Assembly (NCBI GenBank): GCA_028551475.1
Contig: CM052359.1
Coordinates: forward strand, 702,001 to 766,000
From: Casuarina equisetifolia
Taxonomy: Eukaryota > Streptophyta > Magnoliopsida > Fagales > Casuarinaceae
Length of the DNA stretch: 64,000 bases
Direction: 5' to 3'
Shown here: positions 14,062 to 26,604 of the stretch, piece by piece
Position numbering within the stretch: the stretch's first letter is position 1
Layout: the number at the start of each line of letters is the position of its first letter
Notes under the pieces: model-generated
Told to the model about the DNA's origin: nothing
Database searches by the model: none
The model's input: only the letters and a program-made list of their open reading frames with translations
Made by a program: the position numbers and the translations under genes

Positions 14062-16875
14062 ATGTCAGAGTCTGAAGAACCCATCTTTGCTTCCCAACCC
14101 TCCCTCTCTAATCTCACTTCCAGGAGGAAAACTTCATGGCCCTTCACTTTCTCCCTCGCAGCACTGGTTCCCGTTGTCGCCGCAACCATTGTCTACCAAC
14201 TCGACTCGTTCGACCCGGCTCCTTTCCCGCCTCACGAGCTCAGCCGGCACGTCCTTGCCGTGCCGGCAAGCAACAACCGCATGCTAGAAGGGTCGGAGCT
14301 CGTGGGCGTGGGGGATTTGAAGGGCCCTGAAGATATTGCCTACGAACCCGAGTCCGGCATCATCTACACCGGCTGTAGCGATGGGTGGATCAACCGAGTC
14401 ACGGTGAACGAGTCGATCTCTAACACTTCGGTGGAGAAGTGGATCAACACCGGCGGCAGACCTCTGGGAATCGCTTTGGGACGCAACAACGAACTTGTCG
14501 TCGCGGACGCCGAAAAGGTTGAAGCGTACATTCGTCGTAGTTTTGAATAGTGTTTTTGCCGCGAGAAACCACATCCGACGTTAATACATAATACATCCCA
14601 TGTTAATAAGTGAAAGATGAGAAGTTTATTTATTTCCTTAAAATTAGTTGGAGAATATTTTTATATAAAAAGAGTATAACAAATTAATATATTAATAATG
14701 ATAGATGTTCATTTAAATTTTAACAAATACACCTAACAATTTTGAGAATTATTGGAAGACTTGTGTGATCACAATGATGTGTGTGATTATGGAACCCTCA
14801 AGTTGTTTGAAAATGGTTTCTATCTCATATTATTTAAATATTTCCTTATATAATTTTCATATAAAAATAACTCTTTTTTGTATCTAAGTCTCTATTTAAG
14901 TGTGATATCTTTATACTCATGGATAACAACTTTTTTTTGCCCATCTTAAAGATGATGTGATTTTTCTTTTGCTTAAATATTATTTTGGTGTCTTCTTTGT
15001 GGAAAAAAAAAATGATAAATCCTTGTTAATCAATCCCATGAATTCAAACAGAAAATACTTCTTAGAAATCAACACTGATTAACTCATTATATGGTGATCA
15101 CAGGGACTCTTAAATGTGACCGGAGAAGGGATGGTGGAATTGTTGGCAAATGAGGCTGATGGACAAAAATTTAAACTTACAGACTGTTTGGATGTAGCAC
15201 TTAATGGCATGATTTATTTCACAGATGCTTCATATAAGTATAGTTTAAGTGAATTCCCATTGGACTTGTTGGAGGGTAAGCCCCATGGTAGACTTATGAG
15301 TTATGATCCAGAAACTAGGAGCACTGAGGTGCTCGTCCACAACCTCTACTTTGCAAATGGTGTTGCAGTCTCACCTGATCAAAATTCTGTGATCTTCTGT
15401 GAAAGCCATATGTACGTTTTCCATTTCCCAATTTGGAGGCCATGTTTTATGTTATGTTTCACTTAACAATGAGAGGGCAAAACAATGTCGTTTTGCTTGC
15501 AGTATGGATATTATCATGCCTAGTTTGCATCATGGTTAATCTTCGGAGAAAAACAACCTTTTAGTGTTTTCCGTGGAGAAAAGGTTGCGAAAAAAAAAAA
15601 AGGAAAAAGGAGGCTGGAGCTGTTGTTGGAAACTGTGGGTGTACCAACATTTTGTTCGAATCACCTTTAAATCTTTGTTTTTTTATGTGGTTGCTTAATA
15701 TTTTTCGTTGCTTTGTTTGCATTCTCATCCTCTGCCAAGGACTAGGACTGAAGTTTTGATCATCCAAATGGGTTACTAATGCAGGAGAAGATGTAGAAGA
15801 TATCACATACAAGGAAAAGACAAAGGAAGAGTTGATAAGTTTATCGATTATCTCCCAGGCTGGCCCGATAACATCAGATATGATGGAGAAGGCCAATACT
15901 GGATTGCATTGTATACGGTAAATGGGCTCCTAATTTCCATTCTTAAGAAGTAGAATGTGCATGGAATCCAAAATTTTAAGATCCTTGCTTAATTCAAGTT
16001 GGATGTTCCAAGAGGATAAAGAAGAGAAATGATTATTTGGTTTTATGATTACTGTAACTTTCATTGCTATTAGAAGATATAATGCAATGGTGAGATGAAT
16101 TGTGTGCAGTTGATCATAAGAATTTTTTGATGAATGATTTGTCTTTTCATCAAGACTAATTGTAAAGCAAACGTTTTTGAATCTGGAGATTCATGGCGTT
16201 TCACAACAATACTCATTAAACCGAAAGAAGGCAAAATGATCTTTTGGTGTACTTATTTTTTTCTAAATTATATAAAACAAATATTATTGCATTATGGTTA
16301 ATGTTCATATGATTGCACTTTCTATGAAAATTTCTATATACGATGAATTATCCTCTACTTATCAGTTGATTATAAAGTGAAATGAACTATTTTACAACCC
16401 ATATGAATATGATTTTGTTTTGACTCATTTTTTAATTATAAATGAATTTTCTTCTCCTTACAAGCCAGTCTTGGAAAAGAAACAAACTTTCTTAACATTC
16501 TTATATAAAAACACTTGTTTGGGTATGATCTTGAATTAGAGTTTGATTGCTCCCAACACCTTTTTCACGAGTTTCTTTTTATGCAAACACTGTTAGGGAA
16601 CAACACTTGCATGGGATTTAGCTGCCAGATACCCTTTCATCCGGAAGGTTGTAGCCATCATGGAGAAGTACAGGTTGCGACCAACTATAGAGAAGAATGC
16701 TGGGGTTCTTGCTGTTGATTTGGCAGGAAAGCCCACTGCCTACTTCCATGATCCTAACCTATCAAAGGTAACGATTGGAATCAAGATCGGAGATCATTTG
16801 TACTGTGGTTCCCTTTACGCGCCCTACATAATCCGCCTCAATCTGAATAAACACCCTGCTAGAGCCACCACATGA
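14062..16875 (+). CDS. strictosidine-synthase-like protein 3
   Basis: Third tandem copy. Exons 14062-14517, 15104-15411, 15785-15917 and 16597-16875 give 391 aa. Exons 2 and 3 keep the 308 and 133 bp lengths of the other copies; exon 4 is 9 bp longer and ends RATT. It has a membrane helix at about residues 26-45 and an insertion in blade 1 ([17 protein letters not shown]). Blade motifs are [32 protein letters not shown] and IGDHLYCGS. Exon 1 is distinctly GC-richer than the rest of the gene. Introns 1 and 3 are longer and very AT-rich. This copy is the most diverged of the three, and it is the likely source or nearest relative of the pseudogene fragment at 20.7 kb. Confidence 0.88.
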
Positions 16876-17382
16876 CCAACAAGGCCCTCTTAAGATAAGA
16901 TTGTAATTCATATACATAATATCTGAACCCTCTTTGCTTTGGCTCTTCGAGTCATTGTGGATGTGCTATTGGTTGTATTAAAAATAATAGTTGTTCATGT
17001 TGATAGTTTGGTTTTGGGCCAATTCTATGAGAGGAAATTAAACTCTTTGTAACATGATATCAAAGTTTACAAACTAGTGTAGTGCCCCACAATTTGTAGA
17101 CTTGATATTCTTAATTTCACCCTATCGCTCATGGCTAACATTTATGGCTAAGTTTTCTTGATTTCCTCACAATCGAAGCAAAAAGACAAGTTTAAAATAA
17201 TAATTCTCTTATATTATCAATATCTGATTTTTAGTATTTCTTTGTACGTGGGCTTGGAGGATATTTGATCAACTACTAGACTTTATCACAAAATAAACTT
17301 TCATTGCGGCTATAGAAGAACGAGAGTTAAATTTGCATTACGAGGAAATCAGCATGCTCCAACACTTGCCTGAACACTTCGG
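16876..17382. other. intergenic between convergent SSL3 and AAE2-like genes
   Basis: About 0.5 kb of AT-rich DNA shared by the two convergent 3' ends. No gene seen. Confidence 0.6.
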
Positions 17383-19627
17383 TCATGAGAGGCCGCCCAT
17401 AGCCTTTGCTTTCTCTCTCAAAATAAACTTCTGTATCTTTCCTGTTGAAGTTTTCGGCAGATCATCAAAAATGACAGTCCGGGGAGCCATATAATGTGGT
17501 AAGTGATTCCTACAGAACTTGATTAACTCTTCAGCACCAACATCATCATGTCCCTCTTTCAACTTAACAAATGCACATGGCGTCTGGCCCCAATGATCAT
17601 CTGGCCGCGCAACAACTGCGGCCTCAAGAATTGCAGGATGGCTATACAAAACTGTTTCCACTTCAACTGTGCATATGTTCTCCCCACCAGAAATGATTAT
17701 GTCCTTCGAACGATCCTTTATTTCTATGTAATTATCAGGGTGTTTCACCCCAAGATCCCCAGTTCGAAACCATCCACCCCTGAAAGCTTCTTCTGTTGCT
17801 TTCAGATCTTTCAAGTATCCACTCATTACTGTGTTTCCTCTAAACATGATCTCTCCCATGGTTTTACCATCGGCTGGTATGCTTGCCATGGTGACAGGAT
17901 CTCTAATGTCGACCTGTTCCAGGGCAATATGAGGCACCCCTTGCCGTGCTTTAAGCCTGGATCGTTCTGCAAGAGGGAGAGAATCCCACTCAGGTTTCCA
18001 TATGCAGGAAGTTCCAGGACCGAAGGTTTCTGTGAGGCCATACAAGTGGGAAACAACAAATCCCAGCTCTTCCATTTTGGAGAGGATCTGGGGTGGTGGT
18101 GGTGAACCACCGGTCGTCATTTCCACCCTGTGAGGAAGCGGCCGTTGGTCAGTGACTGGAGAATTCACGATCATGTTCAGGACAGTCGGCGCCCCTCCCA
18201 TGTGGGTGACATTGTGCTGAACAATGCTATCGAATATAGCCTTTGGAATGACTTTTCTGAGACATATATTGGTGCCGCCCTGAGCTGCTAGTCCCCATAT
18301 GAGGCACCAGCCATTGCAATGGAACATGGGTACAGTCCACAGGTAAACTGGCATTGAGCCCATCCCATGGAGAAGAACCGTCGCCAGGGCATTTAGATAG
18401 GCACCTCTGTGATTATACACAACTCCTTTTGGTCTAGATGTTGTTCCAGAAGTGTAATTCAGGCTGATGGGGTCCCATTCACTGTTGGGTCGCCTTATCT
18501 CAAATCCAGCCTCTCCATTCTCAAGCAGACTTTCATATTCTTGAGTTTCAGAGGTGACTTCTGTAGGACATGGACCATCAGATTCAGATATCAAGACCAG
18601 CAATGGTGCCTTGGTGTATGTCTTTTCAAGAAGATGAAGTGCTCCCCGAGCAAGTTCAAGTAACTGGTAGTCTACAAAGATGATCTTCGCTTCTGAATGT
18701 CTTAGCAAGGACGACAACATGGCTGAATCATATCGTGCGTTAAATGTACAGAGGACTGCTCCCGCCATTGGAACTGCAAAATGCAGCTCACACATTGCAG
18801 GGACATTAGGGGCCAGGGTTGCAACCTGCAGAAACAGAGTTACAAACGTGAAAACAGACTTCGGCCGGCAGCTTTCAATTGACCTCAGAATGTGAAACAC
18901 AAGGTATGATAGGAACTTGCTATCTAACTGTCAGTCTAAGCAACAAAAATCCAACAGAGTTTCCATGAAAATAGATCAAATCGGGGTACTTCCCAGCAAA
19001 CCTGAAACAACTCATCTGCTTATCCCAAAAGAAAACAATTCCTCTGCAAATCAAGCTCAACCAGAGGATCCAGATAAGGCAGAAAGAGTAACTACTTGAG
19101 ACTACCAAGATCAAAATTCTGCATCTCCCTAGTTTATTACATTCAACAGACAACGGGTATTAATCAAGGCTTCAAAGAAAGTAAGAAGTCATCTGAAATT
19201 CCAGAAAACAGTGATCAAGACCGATAATCAAGTGTGAGGACCAAGAACAAATAGAAACATGTAAGAATAACATGGAAATCCATCTAAACCAACCCACCAC
19301 ATCACCACGGGAAATTCCCAACCGGGTCAGAGCAGATGCTAGTCTCAGACATCGTTCATGAGTTTCACCCCAAGTATATTTCACAGAACCATACACAATC
19401 GAGCTCCTGTCGCCATAAGCCTTTGCTGCTCTCTCCAAGAAGCTTATGGGAGTCAAAGGAACGTAATTTGCGGGGCAACGAACCAGACCCTCCATTGATC
19501 TCCATGATTCCGGCTCGAAGCTCCCGGTAAAGTGAGAGGACTTGCAAAACCTCTGGGTCAAAGAAAGACGAAAGCTACTGAAACCACATACGTTGCGAAC
19601 CACGGATTTCTTGAAGAAGCGACTCAT
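17383..19627 (-). CDS. AAE2: acyl-activating enzyme 2-like AMP-forming acyl-CoA synthetase
   Basis: ANL-superfamily ligase that would form an acyl-adenylate and then an acyl-CoA. Two exons, 19627-19298 and 18825-17383, give 590 aa. Core motifs: P-loop [10 protein letters not shown] (235-244), GLTETFG (373-379), TGD (465-467), hinge KDRSKD (480-485) and PKTSTGK with catalytic Lys573. The family is the plant peroxisomal and mitochondrial AAE1/AAE2/AAE7 group; the sequence resembles Arabidopsis AAE2 (At2g17650) as I recall it, including the short MG-S-type tail. The C-terminus GLS is not a PTS1 tripeptide. The N-terminus before [14 protein letters not shown] has about 40 residues rich in Arg, Lys, Ser and Phe with almost no acidic residues, which looks like a mitochondrial presequence. 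The acyl substrate cannot be predicted. Confidence 0.9.
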
Positions 19628-20745
19628 CCTGGCGGACGAACTGATATGACTGACCGTTGCGAGATAAACTCAGAACCCACCAAACCAGCTACTAGCGCGA
19701 CACGTCCTCCCACGTAAAAGCAAGTAAACAAGCAACATGGGATCCGTTGTCGCTCTCTGGTTGCGGATTTGTCGATAAGATATTTGAAAACAAAATATTT
19801 ATAATGAAGTAAAATATTAATAAAGGAATATGGGATTTGTTGTTCTTCAGAAAACGAAGAACAAGAATCATAGAAACGATAATCATATCTTCGGAGGAGC
19901 AGCCCATGATCGCCGATGAGAGCCACGCGGAGATAGCAGCACCGTCCCTTGCGAGCATGTTCTTATGGTCAGTAAATGACTAATCCGGAACTTTTTAGTT
20001 TTAAGTTTGACATTTCGGAAATTTATGAGTAAGTGTGAAAGTTAACAAGAAAAAAAAAAAAAGAAAAAAAAGTAGGGTTATTATGATGAAACTGACTTTT
20101 CCTAACAAAAGATTGCCTTCGGAATCAAATTTGCATATCGATGCATACAGGAATTGTCCTCCATTCCTAATGCTATCAATACACATAACAAGACAATTCC
20201 TCGTCTTACCATCCACTATCTGTTTAAGCAACCAATCCTTTTAAACACTTGGTGGAGAAACATTCTTTCGGCAACCATATCCTTTTTTGTTTGGATTAGT
20301 TTCTTGTCAAGACCTCGTTTCTCTTTTAGTTATGAAAAGTCATTGCTTTAGAAAAAAGCTGCATAAATTCTACTTATTAAATTTCACAAATGAATCATTT
20401 GGATTTTAGCGTGTGAAAAACATAATTAATGAAACCCTTCAATTCTAACATGTTATCAAAGTCCACCACTTTCAAGTGTTCATCATTTACTCATGTATAA
20501 TTTTTTGTTGTCCATGTTTGGGTCGAATATGTATGTTAAAGGCAATGTGACTCTCATATTACTTCAAGCTTATTTTAATATCCTCTTTATATTAAAATAA
20601 AAATGACCATCTTTCTTACAAATCAATTTTAAGGTGAAAAAGATGATCAATCTTTGTTAATCAAACCATGAATTCTAACAAAAACTCCTAATTAGGAATC
20701 AACATTCGCTAGTTTTTTATATAACTAAAAATGTTGTGATAACAA
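19628..20745. other. 5' flank of the AAE2-like gene and SSL3-intron-like DNA
   Basis: No gene seen. The last 110 bases (about 20640-20745) resemble the end of SSL3 intron 1 (about 15005-15103), so the duplicated SSL segment begins in intron sequence. Confidence 0.5.
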
Positions 20746-20999
20746 AGCCTCTTAAATGTGACCATTAAAAAAGTGGTAGAGTTGTTGATAGATAAGGCCA
20801 ATGAACAAAAATTTAGATTCATGAATAATGTGAATATAAAACATAATGGCACAATTTATTTTAGATATCCTTCATGCAAGTGTAGTAAAAGCTATTTAGG
20901 AGAGGGTAAGCCCCATTGTAGACTTATAAGTTATGATCCAAAAAATAAAAGGACAAAGGTGTTGGTCCACAACCTTTACTTTGTAAATGGTGTTGCAGG
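20746..20999 (+). pseudogene. strictosidine-synthase-like exon 2 fragment (SSL4 remnant)
   Basis: Aligns with exon 2 of SSL3: shared words LLNVT, VELL, GKPHGRL (here GKPHCRL), LISYDP and KVLVHNLYF. The acceptor CAG|GGA of SSL3 reads CAA|AGC here, so the splice site is lost. An internal deletion removes several residues before GEGKPH, and similarity stops after NGVAG, before the exon end. I could not find exon 1, 3 or 4 nearby. It lies on the plus strand beyond the AAE2-like gene, separated from the intact cluster. Confidence 0.85.
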
Positions 21000-22847
21000 A
21001 CTTAAACTATTTTCAACTCTTGACTTTTTACCAATTAGATGCAAGAAAATCTCTTAGAAAGATTAATTAGGCCTAAAACATTACATGTTTCCTTGAATTG
21101 TGTATTTTTGTTTCTTTATTCTAATTTACGTTAAATTTTATATGAAATATTTTTATTTTATAATCATGACTACACTTGTACTAGTCTTCTATGTTTTATT
21201 TATTTTCTCTTAAGATGTATCTTACTTGCTTGTCATGTCTTACACCTTCCTCCATGTTTCACTTAACTTGTGTTGTTTTCAAATCACCCTGAGTTATCAA
21301 TATAAATTACTAGGACTACAACCCAATTCAATTAAAAAATAAAGAAGCAAACATTGTTACAAGAAAATCTCTTAGAAATGGTAATTAGGCCTAAAACATT
21401 TGCCTTAAAAGTATAAAAGATATGAGGATGCTTGACCTTTCAATTTTTTTTTTCCTTTTCTTTGTTCATTGATTTTGGTGCATGCAAAGAAGAGCTATTA
21501 AGCTTTTTGGACTGTAGTGGAGATGGTTAAAAAGACTCATGTGGGAAATTTTGTGCTACAAGTATCTTGGATTTGACCCTTCCATTGCATTTTAAGCTAT
21601 TGAAAAAAGTTTAGTGGGGTTATAGGTCATCTAATAAAGAGAGTTATTTATGTGCTCCTTCATTGCTTAGTCATGCTGATAGATTAGAACAAGAAACATA
21701 AAGATGTTTAATTTTTTAATATGAGACTCTTATTTTTAATATTTTCTCATATATTGAATATATCTTGAGTATACGGTTAAATGAGATAAAATAAATATTC
21801 TTCTACTTACTAAACTAAACATATTTTTGAAAATCCAAGGAACATAAGTTATAGTGAATTAGAATATACTCTAATACTATATTAAAAAGACTTATATTTT
21901 ATCCTAGACATTAGTTCTTAAGTTAAAAATTATGCTTAAACATCACAAAATGATTTTTTTTTCAATGTAAGACTTTCTTTGTTCAATAAAAAATAAGATT
22001 CTTAAAATAAAACTTAAATTAAAAAATGATTCTCCAATACTGAACTACCTTATAGGTTGAATACAACAAATTTACACTACTTTTTTTTTTTTTATTTCTG
22101 GGGTTGTGATAGAAAATGAAAACCATTTAATATCTGAAATATGATCTTTGATTCTTCAAATGCCATAGTAGAAGCATCATGTTTGATTTACGTTCCGTGG
22201 TTAATTCCAGGGTTGGCGTTTGAACATTTATACGTTTCATGAGACTTCAGAGTTTGATGATGAGAAAAAGAGCTGTCGGGAAAAGTTATCTAGTCATAAC
22301 AGCGTCGTAGAACAACCCATTCCGAGCTTCAGGCAGGGATGAACAGAGGCCACAAGGGACCGGAATGAATGGCAGCCTGCTGAAAGGCATGAGACATTCG
22401 GATTATGCTAAAATGAATCTACCAAGGAAGCCAAATTTGATCTCAAGTTTGACATCTTAATAAGTACCTACTCACCACTAAACTAGGCACTTGTCGACAA
22501 TTGCAAATTGACCTCCAAGTCTTCAAAATCTTGTATCTAGAAGCAATTTAAGAGAGACATAATTACACTTTCAATAACACAATACACAACCACACTGATG
22601 CTTCGATTAGAATACAATGCTGGATGTCATCAAAATAGGGAGCAAAAGTTTGATCACTTAGCTGATATTACCCAAAGGTGATCGTAAAATTGCTATTATT
22701 GAGACAACAATAATCATTTCAATGGTGATCAGAGGAAAATTATGAATAATATTAGTGAAGATAAGAAAAGAAGAATGTTGGAGGTAAGAACTCCATTATA
22801 AATCACAAAATTGTTTGGGACGCTGAAGGAAATGAATCTGTTCTGAG
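21000..22847. other. intergenic, AT-rich, with a 41-bp direct repeat
   Basis: No gene recognised. A 41-bp direct repeat with three mismatches lies at 21042-21082 and 21360-21400. The 277 bp between may be an old insertion or one arm of a local duplication. Confidence 0.55.
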
Positions 22848-25800
22848 TCAGTCTAGAGCAGCCATTACTGCATCAACCACTTCTTGAGTTGTGCTGTGTC
22901 CACCTAGGTCCCTTGTCCGGTGCTTGCCCTCAAATATGACTTGTTCCACAGCGGTCTCTAATCGATCAGCAAACGAAGGAAACTGCAAGTGTCTCAGCAT
23001 CATGGCAGATGAGAGAAGTAAGGCAACTGGGTTGGCTTTCTTTTGTTCCAGTACTTTCTCATTCCCGACATTTCCTGCAGAAGCACCTTGCTCAAAGATA
23101 GCGTGATCAGCCCCGACATTGCCTGCAACAGCACCCATGCGTCGGTCGACAGCAGTAAATGATATAAAGACATCGATATTTTCTCACTTTTCTTTTCTGG
23201 GTTGCTTTTTTTGGGGGAGGCGGGGGGGTGGGGAGGGGGAGGGGAGTAGAGAGAGAATGGTGGGGCGTGATCACAAATACACTCATCTTTTGATATGCAT
23301 GCAAATGGACTAACCATTAGCATACTAGAATTTGAAGAAGAAAACAAGCAATCAAAAGCTTCTTTCCAAATGAATAGTATTCAGGGGAAAACGGATGATG
23401 AATTTATCCTAGAAATAAAATCGATTTTCAACATATCTTGTAAAACTTTATTGAAATGGCAAGTATACTTCTCATAAGCTAGCATCAATAAATGTATTAA
23501 GGATGTATTAGCGTGTTTCATTTGTGCCTTAGAAGCTTCTCAAGCCTTACCTCGAGCTCTTTTCTCATAACTTCCCTACAGCAGTTTGCTGAATGAAGCT
23601 ACACAAGTAAGCACAACAAAACTCCCATCTAACAAACACTCCACCTAAATTATAAGTTTGTTGAAACAGAGAATCAACATATGTGCAGAATTTCTCCCTT
23701 TGCCACTACACATCTGACGCCCAGGAAACAATTGTTCGAACCTTCAGCAGCACTTTTGCTATATGCCTAATAAGCCTATTGACTAGTCTAATAAACTTAC
23801 CTTCAATTTTATCTGTACTTCCCATAAAGTTGTCTACTTCTCATATTATATCCTAACTATCACCAATGGTTTAAAACCATCATGCTGGATTCAGGTACAG
23901 TTATCTTACACAAGGGGATATTAAAAAAATCCCTGCACACCTGACTTCCGACCTAGTCTGAGTAATTGGATTGGCTCTTCACCAGTGGTAGCTTGGTTGT
24001 GGGAAGAGATTCTGAATTGCTATTAAAACTGTGTTGGAACTCTGAATAGGATTGTCAAGGTTCCAACTCAACATCCAAATGTATATATGCACTTTCATTT
24101 CACCCTAGCCACTTTGGTGCTTTTCCTGGGACCATGCAGATGTTATTATGCTAAAGAGAGAGTGAAATGAAAGAAGCCTCTCTCGATCCTATTCCAGCCC
24201 TTACTCTATAGACACATCTTCATGATACCTGGCTGCTTAGGTGGTTTGTTGAGCCACTGAGATGCTTAACAGTTTCATGCTACCCTCTACACCCCCCATC
24301 CTCATTTTCTCTCTCTCTCTCTCTCTCTCTCTTTCTGCGTCTAGCAGCCATAGCAGCCCCTTGTCTTATTCTTTTGGACGCTTGATCAGCTTAGCCTGGA
24401 AACCCATTGGTGCCCAGTTAGCATTTGAAACCAAAATCAATTTCTGATCTAGGCAGATTGAAAGTCAGAAATTGCAATTTGAAGCCGACCTGGGTTGGTA
24501 CCCAAGCATATTTATATGCTCAATTTTTTACCTTAACAGTCCTCCAGATGAGGCCATCCATCTGTAGTTCTTTCTATGATGTGCTTCAGCACCAATTTAA
24601 TACTTCTTTTTTTTTTTCAGATTAGCTTCACAAAGTACAACTTACTGATGCGAGTTAATTTTCTAAATAACATTTCCGCATAGATTCTACATCAAGATTA
24701 AGCAGTGGACTGCAACATATAGCAATCTGTACTCTGAAGTTTAAAATACACAAGGGCCTACCTCCTGGCATCACTCCAGTGCCACCAGCAATGCCAGCTG
24801 CTGTATTTGCAACAAGATTACCATAAAGATTAGGTGTAACCTGCAAAATGCAAAACCAGCCTGCATCACCAACAAAATCCTTGTTTGCTATTTTATGAAA
24901 TAGCAGCAGCAGAACAAAGGGAGTAAAGATGAGTCACAAGGATTGTAGAAGACCATTATCATAGCAGCACAAGAACTACTATCAAAATATTGCATTAAGT
25001 TTACTAACTCTAAACTAATGCAGCAAATAAATTGTATGGAATTGGTCCCCCCACCAAAAATCAAATTGGATTATCTCTACAATAACAACTTTCAACAAGC
25101 ACATGGAGCAAGAAAATGCCGATGTAGTGCACACTATTCCATATGTACTACTAACATAAACTTGGATGCAATTAGCCAAACAATACCAACGTAAATCATG
25201 GCACTGTTTGAAAGAGGGTCACATACCATGACATCAAATTGCTCTGGCTTTGACACAAGTTGCATGCAGCAGTTATCCACAATAATCTCATTATACTGGA
25301 TCCCGGGATAATTTTTTGCAACCTCTCGACAAGATTCTAAGAACAGACCATCAGCAAGCTTCATAATGTTTGCTTTGTGCACAGCAGTCACTTTCTTCCT
25401 GTTATTCAAGTAAGCGTACTCAAATGCATACTTCGCAATCCGTTCCGAACAGAACTTTGTTATCACCTACCAAAAGATTAGTACGAGGCACAAACATAAC
25501 TCCCCAACTATGCAAGTGTCAAACGTATTCAAGAAAGAGTGAAAAAAGGGGTGAAGAAACAAAAATCAACAAGTAAAAAACAAAAATTCATGCCTACCAA
25601 GTGCTTGAGGAGAATACCAATAAAGTTGATTATTGAAACAATAAAAACAAACCGAGATATCCTCTGTAGTTTTAAGAACAGATTCGGACTTAATTGATTC
25701 GAACCTTGTCCTCTTATTCATTTTACAAAGAAAGTTAGAAGTTGAATAGAAAAACTAAATCACAACTAAAATCCAAATTTACGGCCACCTAATACTCCAG

Positions 25801-26604
25801 GCTGCGACCAGTCAATATCACGATGTTTACACCGGCATATACAAATAGAGACATATTGCAGATTTTCTACCGTAAGTCGCATTTATATGATTTAGCCGTT
25901 GTTATCTGCATGTACGAATTCGTTGATTACAAAAAATAAAGGACAAGTTTTTAACATAAGATATCAGCATCTTCCAGATTCTAAGAGTTGTGACCACTAT
26001 CTTCCAACAAACGGTTCGGGGTTTATGTATCTTACAGCCTCAAAACACAATTCAGCAAGACATAATCAGTCAAAGGATAGTTTTCTACCTTGAGACTTTC
26101 CACAACTCCGGGAACAACCTCGTGCTCGAGGCCGGAGTACTCACCCTCGGTGTTCTCTCTGATGACGACTATATCGACGTTCTCGTGGCGGGTGGGCAGG
26201 CCCGGCAGGTTGAAGCAGTTGACCAGCGAGGCATAGAGGTCAAGCTCCTTCCTAAGCTGCATGTTGAGCGAGCTCACGCCTCCGCCCATAGGCGTGGCCA
26301 GGCCTCCCTTCAGGCAGACCTTATTCTTCTTGATCGACTCGATGACCTCATCGGGAACCTTCTTCATGTCCCCGTGCACCTCATACCGCTCAAAGTACAC
26401 CGGTGCGTGCATCGCCTCCATCACCTGCTCCACAGCGCCGGTCACCAGCGGTCCGATCCCGTCCCCCGGAATCAACGTTACGGGGCGTGGAGCGCCGTCA
26501 CCGGGCCGGGGCATGTACGTCACCGACCGGGCCTGGTTACGGCCGGAGCATGGCAGTCTCGAGAGGAGTTGTCTCAACGCAGGCACGGATCTTCTCGCCA
26601 TCAT
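22848..26604 (-). CDS. IDH1: isocitrate dehydrogenase [NAD] regulatory subunit, mitochondrial
   Basis: Regulatory subunit of the heteromeric mitochondrial NAD-dependent isocitrate dehydrogenase of the TCA cycle. Four exons, 26604-26089, 25466-25227, 24840-24762 and 23122-22848, give 369 aa, close to the usual 367. An Arg-rich presequence ([17 protein letters not shown]) ends near [10 protein letters not shown]. The core has [45 protein letters not shown] and the C-terminal TTQEVVDAV. The stretch after the signature reads [10 protein letters not shown]; catalytic plant subunits have an Arg where this has Pro, which marks the regulatory class (IDH-I/II/III). Met at 26604 or 26601 could start translation. 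Long introns include a (CT)12 tract at 24309-24332. The frames seen on the plus strand across exon 1 are shadows. Confidence 0.93.
24309..24332. repeat. (CT)12 microsatellite in an IDH intron
   Basis: Twelve perfect CT units on the plus strand inside the third intron of the IDH gene. Confidence 0.9.

Noticed and set aside
17548-18105. 185-codon plus-strand frame over the AAE2-like second exon
   Set aside because: Shadow of the conserved ANL-superfamily coding exon on the minus strand.
8601-19627. SSL genes next to an acyl-CoA synthetase read as an alkaloid biosynthetic cluster
   Set aside because: The SSL proteins lack the strictosidine synthase Glu. The ligase is AAE2-like and keeps its ancestral neighbours. 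No P450, methyltransferase or reductase partners are present.
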